Part shown: piece after piece, positions 50,445-59,184 of the stretch | Position numbering within the stretch: position 1 is the stretch's first letter | How the letters are laid out: every line of letters begins with the position of its first letter | NCBI GenBank assembly: GCA_036646055.1 | Contig: JAVXMY010000002.1 | Span: 62,001-126,000 of the forward strand | Origin: JAVWMQ01 sp036646055 | Lineage (GTDB): Bacteria > Bacillota > Clostridia > Peptostreptococcales > Anaerovoracaceae | Direction of reading: 5' to 3' | DNA: 64,000 nt | Position numbers and translations under genes: made by a program | The notes under the pieces: model-generated | What the model was told of the DNA's origin: nothing | The model's input: only the letters and a program-made list of their open reading frames with translations | Databases searched by the model: none

Positions 50445-51386
50445 TTAGATAACTCTTCTAACAGTTAGAATATCTGTATATGTTGCAGGACTAATGCAAA
50501 TCCCCTTACCAGGTCTTGCTGCATGTACAATCTTACCATTACCCGCATAAATTGCAACGTGTCCGCTATAACAAATCAAATCTCCAGGTTTAGCCTGGCT
50601 ATAAGGAACACTCTTCCCTACAGATCTTTGTGAACTAGATGTTCTTGGTAAGTCCTTACCGAACTTATCATAAATCTGCTGAGTAAATGCTGAGCAATCA
50701 ATACCTCTAGTTAAACTATTTCCCCCGTAAACATATGGGTTGCCTAGATATTTCTTAGCTTCTTCAACCACTGCTGAACCACTTAAAGTTCCCTTGTAAA
50801 TAACCTCTGTCTTGCTGTGTCTAACAACATCTCTATCAACAATTTTAGAACTTTCAGCTTCTCCATTAACATAAACTTTTTCTTTAGTGTAGTCAACAAC
50901 TCCATCTACACCTTTTCTCGCAACCTTCTTAGTCCCCTTAGCAAGCTTATTGTTCTTCTTAACTACAGTTTTGTGCCCTGTATTCTTTCTCAAATACTGC
51001 TCACCTGTAGCAACAACTTCAAAAGACTCTTCCTTCTGATTCTTGCTAATAATTTCATCTGTCGCCTTATCAGCCTCAGCAACTGTATCTCCTGTAAACA
51101 TAGCAGGCTCCGCTGTAATCTCAGGCTCAACCTTGACACTTTCAACCTTATCTAAGCCTTCTGTGTACTCTTCTACAATAGCCTCAATTACCTTCTCAGC
51201 ATCTTCCTTAGAACCAACAACAGCTAGCTTCTCATCTCCAACCTTAACAGCATGTGGCGCATTAGTAACTGTCGCCGCATAAACTACCTCCCCTAGGCCA
51301 AACATAGAATAAGATATAACCATAATTGCGGCAAGCAAGAACAGTAGAATTCTTGTTTTTTTAGTCTTTCTTTCTAAAATTTCCAT
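50445..51386 (-). CDS. Secreted G5-type + NlpC/P60 hydrolase
   Basis: The 313-residue protein has a signal peptide (to about residue 37, ending VVYAA), a variable lysine/glutamate-rich region, a G5-like region (about 140-205; RKGVDGVVDYTKEKVYVNGE), and a C-terminal NlpC/P60 domain (about 205-313) with Cys in IDCSAFTQQIYD and the same SGHVAIYAGNGKIVHAARPGKG end as the short sister gene. G5 domains bind cell-wall N-acetylglucosamine. The enzyme likely acts on the wall during growth. Its leader holds two short hairpins sharing a repeated CCCGAAAGAAA. Confidence 0.9.
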   Translation of the reverse strand: MEILERKTKKTRILLFLLAAIMVISYSMFGLGEVVYAATVTNAPHAVKVGDEKLAVVGSKEDAEKVIEAIVEEYTEGLDKVESVKVEPEITAEPAMFTGDTVAEADKATDEIISKNQKEESFEVVATGEQYLRKNTGHKTVVKKNNKLAKGTKKVARKGVDGVVDYTKEKVYVNGEAESSKIVDRDVVRHSKTEVIYKGTLSGSAVVEEAKKYLGNPYVYGGNSLTRGIDCSAFTQQIYDKFGKDLPRTSSSQRSVGKSVPYSQAKPGDLICYSGHVAIYAGNGKIVHAARPGKGICISPATYTDILTVRRVI

Positions 51387-51529
51387 AAATACTTTCCTTT
51401 CTTTCGGGTAACCCCGTTTTTCTTCTTGTCACAGTGGCTATATTAACCCTATTTTTCTTTCGGGTCAATAAAATCAAAAGTTCCTTCACATAAGCCACAA
51501 AAAAAGTTCAAAAATGATTTATAGTTTCC

Positions 51530-51558
51530 TTGACAACTATTTTCTTTGATAGTATTAT
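51530..51558 (+). promoter_or_regulatory. Predicted promoter of the marR-ABC operon
   Basis: TTGACA (51530-51535) and TATTAT (51553-51558) with an optimal 17-bp spacer. The palindromic operator begins directly after the -10 box. Confidence 0.8.
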
Positions 51559-51576
51559 TAGTTGAACGGTCAACTA
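51559..51576. promoter_or_regulatory. MarR-type operator
   Basis: TAGTTGA (51559-51565) and TCAACTA (51570-51576) form a palindrome with a 4-bp spacer, just downstream of the -10 box. Position and symmetry fit autorepression by the MarR protein encoded 83 bp further on. Confidence 0.75.
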
Positions 51577-51658
51577 TTTTATAGAAAAACCCGCTCAATC
51601 CAGTTTAAACATATATAGAAAGGAAGTAGCCAAAGTAATATGGCTAGTATAGAGAGAA

Positions 51659-52123
51659 ATGAAAGAAAACAAACCTATATCATCAGGTCATAGCCTATTT
51701 GTTAACTTTTCGTTAATACATAGACATGCAGTGATTCTATTGATGAACAATTTAAAAAAACAAAATATTGACAAAGTAATACCACCAATATTAATTTTAG
51801 TAAAAAATAATCCTGGAACAAACCAAGAGTTTATTTCCAAAGCCTTAGGTATGGATAAAAGTGCCATTACTAAGGCCATACATAAACAAGTTACTGCCGG
51901 ATATATTAGAAGAGAACAAAATCCAAATGACAAAAGAGCTTATAATCTTTATTTAACTGAAACAGGCCAAGATATAATACCTAAGCTAAAACCCATGGAA
52001 AAAGCAATAGGAAGCAAATTTACAGAAGGCTTTACTACAGAAGAAATCAAGCAGTTAAATTATCTTCTAGACAAAGTTGCAAACAACTTAAAGAAAGACA
52101 ACTTAAAGAAAGGAGTCAAATAA
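51659..52123 (+). CDS. MarR-family transcriptional regulator
   Basis: The 154-residue winged-helix protein shows the MarR pattern: TNQEFISKALGMDKSAITKAIHKQV (recognition helix), wing GYIRREQNPNDKRAYNLYLTETGQ. It probably represses the downstream exporter operon at the palindrome at 51559 and is released by a drug or metabolite. Its stop overlaps the start of the ABC gene by one base (TAATG), so the three genes are coupled. Confidence 0.92.
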   Translation: MKENKPISSGHSLFVNFSLIHRHAVILLMNNLKKQNIDKVIPPILILVKNNPGTNQEFISKALGMDKSAITKAIHKQVTAGYIRREQNPNDKRAYNLYLTETGQDIIPKLKPMEKAIGSKFTEGFTTEEIKQLNYLLDKVANNLKKDNLKKGVK

Positions 52124-53862
52124 TGAAAACCGTACTAAAATACTTTAGAACTTATTGGTTCTTCATATTGCTAGTAATTGTATTTTTACTAGGCCAAGCA
52201 TTATGTGATTTATCACTGCCCACATTAATGTCAGACATAATTAACAATGGAATTATTAAAGGAGATGAAGATTACATTCTTAAAACTGGAGGTATAATGC
52301 TTCTAATTTCATTTACCAGTATGATTCTTGCAGCGGCTGCCAGCTTCTTTGCAGTAAGAAGTTCAGCCTATGCCTGCTCAACTTTACGTCAGGATCTATT
52401 TTCAAGAGTTACCTACTTTTCTTCCCAGGATATCGAAGAATTTGGATCTCACTCACTGATTACTAGATCAACAAACGACGTGCAAACCGTACAACAGTCT
52501 TCAATAATGATAATGCGATTTGCGTTTTTTGCCCCTATTATGGGTATTGGCGCACTTGTTAAGGCTTACCAAACCAAACCTAGTTTAACTTGGATCATCT
52601 TAGTTTCACTTGGCTTTGTACTACTACTAATGGCGGCTATATTTTTCCTAGTAATGCCTAAGTTTAAAGTGTTACAGCAAAAACTTGATCATTTGAACCT
52701 GGTAATTGCAGAAAGACTAACTGGACTTTTAATTGTAAGATCTTTTAACAAACAAGGTTATGAACAACAGCGATTTGATAAATCCAACGCTGCTCTAATG
52801 AAGATAAATGTTTTCGTTAATAGAGGTATGGCTTTGATGTTTCCTTCTTTAATGCTAATAATGAACTTAACTAGTGTAGTAATTCTTTGGATCGGTGCAC
52901 AAAAAATAGATATGAGCGATATGATGATTGGGGAAATGCTAGCTTTTCTTCAGTATACAATGCAAATTATAATGTCATTCCTACTAATTACTATGTCGTT
53001 TATTATGATTCCTAGAGCTGCAGTTTCTGCCAATAGAATTGGAGATGTGCTAAAGAAGGAGCCATCTATAATAGACAATGAGCAATTGGAAGATTTGGCC
53101 AAAGGCAAAGGTCAAGTTACATTTAATAATGTGTCTTTTGCCTACCCTGATGCAGAGGAAAAAACACTTTCAAATATTTCTTTTGTTGCTGAACCAGGCA
53201 AGACAACGGCAATTATAGGAGGAACCGGAAGCGGTAAATCTACATTAATCAACTTACTTCCAAGGTTTTTTGATGCCACTGAAGGAGAGATCTTAATAGA
53301 CGGACAAGACATTAGATCAATTAGTCAAAAGGAATTACGAAATCAAATCGGATATGTGCCTCAAAAGGGATTCCTTTTTTCAGGTACTATAGAAAGCAAC
53401 TTGGCTTACGGACTAGATAACCCATCTTTGGAAAAGCAAAGAGAAGCACTAGACATTGCTATGGCTACTGAATTTGTTGACCAATTAAAGGACGGGTTAG
53501 ACACAGAAGTTGCCCAAGGTGGAACAACTGTTTCTGGAGGGCAAAAACAACGACTTGCCATTGCTAGAGCTATAATTAAGGACGCCAAAATTCTGATTTT
53601 TGACGATAGTTTTTCTGCTCTTGACTACAAAACAGACAAAATACTTAGAGGAAATTTAAAATCCAAGTTACAGGATAAGACAATCATAATTGTCGCTCAG
53701 CGTATTAACACTATTCTTGATGCGGATCAAATTCTAGTTGTTAACGAAGGTGAAATCCTTGGTATAGGAACTCACAAGGAATTATTTGAAACAAATAAGG
53801 TTTATAGAGAAATCGCACTTTCACAGTTAAGCGAAACCGAATTAGGAAAGGAGGTAATGTAA
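52123..53862 (+). CDS. ABC exporter half-transporter, first subunit (degenerate Walker B)
   Basis: The 579-residue type IV ABC exporter has six membrane helices (1-310) and a C-terminal nucleotide-binding domain with Walker A IIGGTGSGKSTLIN, canonical VSGGQKQRLAI and Walker B ILIFDDSFSALD, where the catalytic glutamate is replaced by aspartate. This is the non-canonical half of heterodimeric exporters such as BmrCD, LmrCD and TM287/288. Its partner is the next gene, with the stop/start overlapped. Substrate is likely a drug or lipophilic compound. Confidence 0.93.
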   Translation: MKTVLKYFRTYWFFILLVIVFLLGQALCDLSLPTLMSDIINNGIIKGDEDYILKTGGIMLLISFTSMILAAAASFFAVRSSAYACSTLRQDLFSRVTYFSSQDIEEFGSHSLITRSTNDVQTVQQSSIMIMRFAFFAPIMGIGALVKAYQTKPSLTWIILVSLGFVLLLMAAIFFLVMPKFKVLQQKLDHLNLVIAERLTGLLIVRSFNKQGYEQQRFDKSNAALMKINVFVNRGMALMFPSLMLIMNLTSVVILWIGAQKIDMSDMMIGEMLAFLQYTMQIIMSFLLITMSFIMIPRAAVSANRIGDVLKKEPSIIDNEQLEDLAKGKGQVTFNNVSFAYPDAEEKTLSNISFVAEPGKTTAIIGGTGSGKSTLINLLPRFFDATEGEILIDGQDIRSISQKELRNQIGYVPQKGFLFSGTIESNLAYGLDNPSLEKQREALDIAMATEFVDQLKDGLDTEVAQGGTTVSGGQKQRLAIARAIIKDAKILIFDDSFSALDYKTDKILRGNLKSKLQDKTIIIVAQRINTILDADQILVVNEGEILGIGTHKELFETNKVYREIALSQLSETELGKEVM

Positions 53863-55712
53863 TGAGTCAGCAAAAATTTAAGCCACAGACAAAAAAGGGT
53901 GGCCCAGGTGGTCATGGTCCAGGAACTATGATGCCAGGCGAAAAAGCTAAGGATTTTGGTGGAACAATGAAAGCCCTTCTATCCTACCTAAAGCCTTATA
54001 GATTTAAAATGATACTTGTATTTATTCTTGCAATTATCAGTACTGCATTCTCAATTATCTCACCAAGAATTTTAGGCGATGCAACAGATACAATCGTTAA
54101 AGGGTTTATGTCTACCCTTGGTGTCGACTTTACAGCCTTAATTGAGATATTGACATTTTTAGTATGCCTTTACCTATTAAGTTTTGTTTTTTCTTTTGCA
54201 CAAGGCTTCATAATGTCCAAAGTTGCCCAAAATGTATGCTATTCACTAAGAGAAAACTTATCAACTAAGCTTGATCGATTGCCAATTAAATACTTTGACA
54301 CTAAAACTCATGGAGAAATCCAAAGTAGGTTAATAAATGATATAGAAACAATTAATCAAACTCTATCTCAAAGTTTAACTCAGTTTATAACTAGCGCAGC
54401 TACTATTATTGGTATTCTAGTAATGATGCTTAGTATAAGCCCAATTATGACATTGACAGCCTTAATTGTACTACCTCTATCTATGGTAATGATTAAGCTA
54501 ATTGTTAATAAATCTCAAGTTCAGTTCAAAAAACAGCAGCAGGCTATTGGAGATTTAAATGGCCATATTGAAGAAATGTTTACAGGTCATAATGTTGTTA
54601 AAGCCTTTAACAAAGAGGAAGATTCAATTGAAAAATTTGTAGGCATCAGTCACAATGTTAGAGATTCAGCCTTTGCCTCCCAGTTTTTAAGTGGACTTAT
54701 GATGCCTATAACTTCTTTTATTGGAAACATTGGATACGTTGCAGTCTGCGTTCTTGGAGGATATCTAGCAATTAACGGTAAGGTTTCCATAGGGGATATT
54801 CAGGCCTTCATTCAATATGTAAGATCATTTAACCAGCCCATAGCACAGGTTGCAAATATTACAAATTTACTTCAGTCAACAGCAGCAGCTGCCGAAAGAG
54901 TATTTGAAGTATTAGATGAAGAAGATGAAGTTGATCCATTTGGAGAATCCAAAGATAAGGATGAATTCAACTTAGCAAATCACCCTGGAGCTGTAACCTT
55001 CAAAAACATTAACTTTGGCTACAAAAAAGATGAACTAATTATTAAAAACTTTAGTTTCCATACCAAAGCCGGAAACAATGTTGCCATAGTTGGTAAAACC
55101 GGAGCCGGCAAAACCACATTAATTAAGCTACTACTTAGATTTTACGAGTTAACCTCAGGTGAAATTTTAGTTGACGATATCAACATAAACAATTATGCTA
55201 GAAATGAACTAAGAGATTTATTTGGAATGGTATTACAGGATACATGGTTATTCAAAGGCACAGTCCTAGATAATATTAAGTACGGCAAAGCCGATGCAAC
55301 CTTTGATGAAGTCGTTGCTGCAGCCAAAGCCGCACATATTCACCACTTCATTATGACTCAGCCAAAGGGCTATAATATGATAATTAACGAAGATGCGTCT
55401 AACATTTCCCAGGGGCAAAAACAGCTCATCACTATTGCTCGTGCTATGTTAGCTGATAATCCAATTATGATTCTTGACGAAGCCACAAGTTCAGTAGATA
55501 CAAGAACGGAAAAAAACATTCAGGAAGCTATGTCAAACCTTATGAAAGGTAGAACAAGTTTCGTAATTGCTCACAGACTATCCACAATTAAAGATGCCGA
55601 TACAATTCTAGTCCTAGATCAAGGAGACATTGTAGAGCAAGGTAACCACCAAGAACTTTTAGCTCTTGGCGGCTACTATAGCCAGTTATATAATAGCCAG
55701 TTTCAAAGCTAA
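53862..55712 (+). CDS. ABC exporter half-transporter, second subunit (canonical Walker B, atypical signature)
   Basis: The 616-residue partner has a glycine-rich N-terminal extension (KKGGPGGHGPGTMMPGEKA), six helices, Walker A IVGKTGAGKTTLIK and Walker B IMILDEATSSVD with the catalytic Glu kept. Its signature is the atypical NISQGQKQ. Together with the first subunit this gives one active and one degenerate ATP site. The TAATG overlap with the preceding gene indicates fixed stoichiometry. Confidence 0.93.
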   Translation: MSQQKFKPQTKKGGPGGHGPGTMMPGEKAKDFGGTMKALLSYLKPYRFKMILVFILAIISTAFSIISPRILGDATDTIVKGFMSTLGVDFTALIEILTFLVCLYLLSFVFSFAQGFIMSKVAQNVCYSLRENLSTKLDRLPIKYFDTKTHGEIQSRLINDIETINQTLSQSLTQFITSAATIIGILVMMLSISPIMTLTALIVLPLSMVMIKLIVNKSQVQFKKQQQAIGDLNGHIEEMFTGHNVVKAFNKEEDSIEKFVGISHNVRDSAFASQFLSGLMMPITSFIGNIGYVAVCVLGGYLAINGKVSIGDIQAFIQYVRSFNQPIAQVANITNLLQSTAAAAERVFEVLDEEDEVDPFGESKDKDEFNLANHPGAVTFKNINFGYKKDELIIKNFSFHTKAGNNVAIVGKTGAGKTTLIKLLLRFYELTSGEILVDDININNYARNELRDLFGMVLQDTWLFKGTVLDNIKYGKADATFDEVVAAAKAAHIHHFIMTQPKGYNMIINEDASNISQGQKQLITIARAMLADNPIMILDEATSSVDTRTEKNIQEAMSNLMKGRTSFVIAHRLSTIKDADTILVLDQGDIVEQGNHQELLALGGYYSQLYNSQFQS

Positions 55713-55721
55713 TTAGCCTTA

Positions 55722-55780
55722 AATCTAGTAAGGCCCCAGCTTTGATAGTTTATCGCTACTGGTTGGGGATTTACTAGGTT
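55722..55780 (+). other. Long hairpin between the ABC exporter and birA
   Basis: The 19-nt arm starting AATCTAGTAAGG pairs with the arm ending TTACTAGGTT (18 of 19 positions including G-U pairs) around a 20-base loop. There is no U run after it. It may be a terminator-like barrier, a processing site, or a birA leader structure. Confidence 0.5.
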
Positions 55781-55809
55781 GATACATTTTATTAAAATAG
55801 AGGTACAAA

Positions 55810-56835
55810 ATGCTAAAAAACAAGATTATTAAACAGTTAGAAGAGCACAAAGGCCAGCCAATATCTGGTTCTGCCTTAGCTGCACAGCTTCAAGTTTCTA
55901 GGACTGCTATTTGGAAGGTTATTAACAACCTGAAAGATGAAGGGTATGCCATAGAATCTGTTGGTAAGAAGGGTTATGTTCTAAATGTAACCAGTGATAT
56001 TTTAAGTAAGGCAGGAATTCAGGCTTGGCTGGCCAAGTTTGCCCAATTAGAGGCGGATGCAGATGCAGGCGCCAGGTCAAGCTTAGAGGCGGCCCTGGTT
56101 GACCTTCCTCTTCAGGTTTATGAAAGTGTTGGGTCAACCAATACTGTGGCTAGCAGTATGGCCCTTGAGGGCTGCGAAAACTTTACTACAGTAGTTGCCA
56201 ATGAGCAGACCAAGGGCAAGGGCCGCTTGGGTAGAAGTTTCTATTCTCCAGCTCAAACAGGCATTTATCTTAGTATTGTTATTAAACCAAACTTTAATTT
56301 AAGTAAAGCACTTTTAATTACAACTGCAGCTTCTGTTGCAGTAGCTTCTGCCATTAATGAGGTTTCAGGGGCAGATGCTAAAATTAAATGGGTAAACGAT
56401 ATATTTGTTAATGGCAAAAAGGTAGCTGGTATTTTAACAGAAGCCTTATCTGATTTCGAAAGTGGAAGTATTTCAAATATAATTCTTGGAATTGGCATCA
56501 ATTGCCACGAAACTAATTTCCCAAAGGAACTTAAAGAAATGGCCGGCTCTGTTGGCGGCGGCTTTGACCGAAACCAACTAGCCGCAATGGTAATTCGTAA
56601 TGTAATAGAAAAAATCCAGAACCTAAACCCTGAAAACTTTATTCCAGAATACAAAAAAAGATCCCTTGTCCTAGGACAAGAAATCATTGTATACAAATCC
56701 GGAATTAAAGAAGAGGCCTATGGTGTTCCTGCCACCGCCATTGATATTACAAACCAAGGCGGCTTAAAAGTACAATACAAAAACGGAGAGACCCATACTT
56801 TATCTACAGGTGAAATCTCAATTTCACTAAAGTAA
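55810..56835 (+). CDS. birA: Biotin--[acetyl-CoA carboxylase] ligase and biotin repressor
   Basis: The 341-residue protein has an N-terminal winged helix (ISGSALAAQLQVSRTAIWKVINNL) for operator binding, a linker with a short Asp/Ala-rich insertion (about 75-100), the biotinyl-5'-AMP core KGKGRLGRSFYSPAQTGIY and KIKWVNDIFVNGKKVAGILTE, and the C-terminal SH3-like domain. It joins biotin to carboxylases and may repress biotin genes, though none are visible here. Confidence 0.93.
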   Translation: MLKNKIIKQLEEHKGQPISGSALAAQLQVSRTAIWKVINNLKDEGYAIESVGKKGYVLNVTSDILSKAGIQAWLAKFAQLEADADAGARSSLEAALVDLPLQVYESVGSTNTVASSMALEGCENFTTVVANEQTKGKGRLGRSFYSPAQTGIYLSIVIKPNFNLSKALLITTAASVAVASAINEVSGADAKIKWVNDIFVNGKKVAGILTEALSDFESGSISNIILGIGINCHETNFPKELKEMAGSVGGGFDRNQLAAMVIRNVIEKIQNLNPENFIPEYKKRSLVLGQEIIVYKSGIKEEAYGVPATAIDITNQGGLKVQYKNGETHTLSTGEISISLK

Positions 56836-56875
56836 CACCTACTTAATGGCTACTTTCTATTCCATATTATCTAAA

Positions 56876-57451
56876 CTAAATTTCCTCATATGCTACTGGT
56901 TTGCCACCCTGGATTTCCAGGGTGTATCCACGAGCCGGCTTTGGAACCCAAGCAAAAATATGTTCACCAACTTCTGAAAAATAGTGATTCATAATTGCCG
57001 AAATCACGCCGCCGTGGCAAACCACAATGGCATCTTCATTTTTTGCCATTAAGTTTGCAAAGGTTCTTTGTATTCTATTATTAAAACCTAATAAACTTTC
57101 GCCACCTTTAATTACATAATTACCTTCTGTGTCTTCAATCCACTTAATGTAATTTGGAACTTTCTTAAGTTCTTCGTATGACATTCTTTCAAATTCTCCA
57201 AAGTTATATTCTCTAAATCCTGGTTCAGCTTTATGTTCTAATTCTCCAAAAATCAGTTCAAAGGTCTGTTCTGTTCTTAATAAACCTGATGTATATAATT
57301 TTTGTCCATCTGGTTTAGGATAAATTCCGTCTTTAACAAAATTCTTAATTTCTTCAATACCTTCTGGCTCTAGGGGAATATCACTACTGCCATAGTACCA
57401 TTTCTTTTTATTTCCTTCTGTTATTCCATGTCTAATTAAATTAATTTTCAT
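56876..57451 (-). CDS. cobC: Histidine phosphatase, probable alpha-ribazole phosphatase
   Basis: The 191-residue phosphoglycerate-mutase-like enzyme has the RHG motif (NLIRHGITEGN) with catalytic His and the second histidine in CHGGVISAIMNHYF. In this operon with cobT, cobU and cobS it most likely removes the phosphate from alpha-ribazole-5'-phosphate or adenosylcobalamin phosphate. I start at the ATG at 57451 (GGAGT upstream). Specificity rests on context. Confidence 0.8.
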   Translation of the reverse strand: MKINLIRHGITEGNKKKWYYGSSDIPLEPEGIEEIKNFVKDGIYPKPDGQKLYTSGLLRTEQTFELIFGELEHKAEPGFREYNFGEFERMSYEELKKVPNYIKWIEDTEGNYVIKGGESLLGFNNRIQRTFANLMAKNEDAIVVCHGGVISAIMNHYFSEVGEHIFAWVPKPARGYTLEIQGGKPVAYEEI

Positions 57452-57480
57452 TTTTACTCCAATTTTGCCTTTATCCATTT

Positions 57481-57849
57481 TTATTTTAATTTTTGCGGTA
57501 TTCCGCAAAAGACTCTAACCACACTATTACTTTCACTAGCAATTTTAATAAGGGCCCTTCCAACCATTTCTCTCATGGCTCTTTCATCTTTATCCATAGG
57601 CACAATACCACAGGATACGTCGTTGGAAATCACAATTTTATCCTTTAACTTATCTATAATATCTCCAGCTTCAATTCCTTCCTTGACACATGCCATTGCG
57701 TATTCATGGAAACCATAAATAAGTTTTTTGGTTAAATCTATTTCCGCCTTATCTTGCTTACAATAAAAAACATCTTTATCTGCTATATTAAATTCTCCTT
57801 TGGCATACTCCAGTTTTCCCTGGTATGCACCACCATAAATCAAATCCAT
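57481..57849 (-). CDS. Short CobU-like protein with degenerate P-loop
   Basis: The 122-residue protein aligns to the start and end of CobU: MDLIYGGAYQGKLEYA replaces the P-loop (no Ser/Thr after GK), and the C-terminal block VISNDVSCGIVPMDKDERAMREMVGR is the CobU VSNEVG motif. The middle of CobU is missing. A full CobU gene lies two genes upstream, so this may have a supporting, regulatory or salvage role rather than catalysis of the full reaction. It is translated within the cob operon. Confidence 0.75.
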   Translation of the reverse strand: MDLIYGGAYQGKLEYAKGEFNIADKDVFYCKQDKAEIDLTKKLIYGFHEYAMACVKEGIEAGDIIDKLKDKIVISNDVSCGIVPMDKDERAMREMVGRALIKIASESNSVVRVFCGIPQKLK

Positions 57850-57858
57850 TTTAATCTC

Positions 57859-58632
57859 CTAAAATGCTGCAAGGATCAATGCTCCAAACATTTCACCAAG
57901 TACAATTCCATAACCTGAAATATCACCATTCATTCCGCCAAGATCTTTCCGACCTTTCATAATTACAAGTTGCTGAAGAACCATTGCTGTCAAAGGCACA
58001 CCAACCTGCCACACTATTAATCCATGTTTTAATACTAGTATTACAATAGCCATTATAAAAACACCATGACCAATAATACAAGATTGAGCTGTTTTGGCCT
58101 TAGACTGGTCTAGATATGACTTTGCATACTGACTTGTACCCATTGGTTTTGCAAGAATTACATTAAGAATACTTACCAATCTAGTGAAGTAAGGTAGGCT
58201 TACAAATATAAGGACTTTTGTTAAACTTCCACTTTGAACCATAATTAATGTAGCTACATAAAATGCCAGAAACATTAGGATTGTTGTAATTACAGCAAAG
58301 GCCCCAACCATTGAATCTTTAAGGATTCGCTGACGCTCTTCCAATGGGCGCCTTGACATTATTGCATCGTTACAATCCATAAATCCATCTAGATGCATAA
58401 ACCCAGAAAGCCAAAATGGTAGGAACATTAACCCTAGAGCCTGCAGTTTTTCATCTATTCCAAAATAACTTGCCCCGTAATATATTGCAAGGTTAATTGC
58501 TCCTATTAAAACTCCCACAAATGGCAAAAGGGCCAGCATATGATTTCTCGCCTCTTCATCCCATTTCTTGTATGGGCAAGGAATAATTGAAAAACATCCC
58601 CAGGCCATAAAAAAGCCATTAATTAATTTCAT
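57859..58632 (-). CDS. cobS: Adenosylcobinamide-GDP ribazoletransferase (cobalamin synthase)
   Basis: The 257-residue polytopic membrane enzyme joins alpha-ribazole(-5'-phosphate) to GDP-cobinamide. Visible family motifs are FWLSGFMHLDGFMDCNDAIMSRR and the DSMVGAFAV region plus five to seven membrane segments. I start at the ATG at 58632; a GTG at 58638 is equally possible because its ribosome site is partly overlapped. Confidence 0.93.
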   Translation of the reverse strand: MKLINGFFMAWGCFSIIPCPYKKWDEEARNHMLALLPFVGVLIGAINLAIYYGASYFGIDEKLQALGLMFLPFWLSGFMHLDGFMDCNDAIMSRRPLEERQRILKDSMVGAFAVITTILMFLAFYVATLIMVQSGSLTKVLIFVSLPYFTRLVSILNVILAKPMGTSQYAKSYLDQSKAKTAQSCIIGHGVFIMAIVILVLKHGLIVWQVGVPLTAMVLQQLVIMKGRKDLGGMNGDISGYGIVLGEMFGALILAAF

Positions 58633-58653
58633 TTCCACCTCTAAATTTTATCT

Positions 58654-59184
58654 CTATTTAAATTCAATAATACTATTGTATGAAACTTCAATTACCTTCT
58701 CACATTTTTTTGCTAAAGCTTTGTCGCAAGTAGATAATGCCTTCATATATTCATTAGTTAAATCACCATAAGAATTCCCGTCACTGTAAAGGTAATCAGA
58801 AACAAAGATTGTATTGCCTGTTTTACTTGCAAATTCAACCAATTCTTTAGACACCTTAGCTCCAGCTTCCTTATTGAAACTGTAATCCTCATTAAACATT
58901 TCATTTTCAAGTAGAGCTGTAACACTATCAAATAAGAAAACTCCCTTTGAGTCCACACTGTTTAAACACTGGCAAACATTTTTTCCTTGCTCAATGGTTT
59001 CAAACCCCCAGCCTTCTCTTTCCTGCCTATGACGCAAAACTCTAGCTTGGTCCTCATTATCTTTGGTTATCATAGTTGCCAAATAATAGAGAGGAACATT
59101 AAGTTCCTCTGCCATTTTTTTTGCTAATTTCTGAGCGTACATGGACTTTCCATTTTTACAGCCACCGCTAATTAATATATTCAT
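58654..59184 (-). CDS. cobU: Adenosylcobinamide kinase / guanylyltransferase
   Basis: The 176-residue enzyme phosphorylates and guanylylates adenosylcobinamide. It has the P-loop SGGCKNGKSMYAQ, the HRQEREGWGFETIEQ segment with the guanylylation histidine, and the VFLFDSVTALL strand. It starts at the ATG overlapping the cobT stop (TAATG), so it is coupled to cobT. The C-terminal VSDYLYSDG differs from the typical VSNEVG. Confidence 0.85.
   Translation of the reverse strand: MNILISGGCKNGKSMYAQKLAKKMAEELNVPLYYLATMITKDNEDQARVLRHRQEREGWGFETIEQGKNVCQCLNSVDSKGVFLFDSVTALLENEMFNEDYSFNKEAGAKVSKELVEFASKTGNTIFVSDYLYSDGNSYGDLTNEYMKALSTCDKALAKKCEKVIEVSYNSIIEFK

Noticed and set aside
51390..51520. c-di-AMP (ydaO) or c-di-GMP riboswitch before the G5-NlpC gene
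   Set aside because: No consensus core or long leader was found; only short hairpins with a repeated CCCGAAAGAAA.
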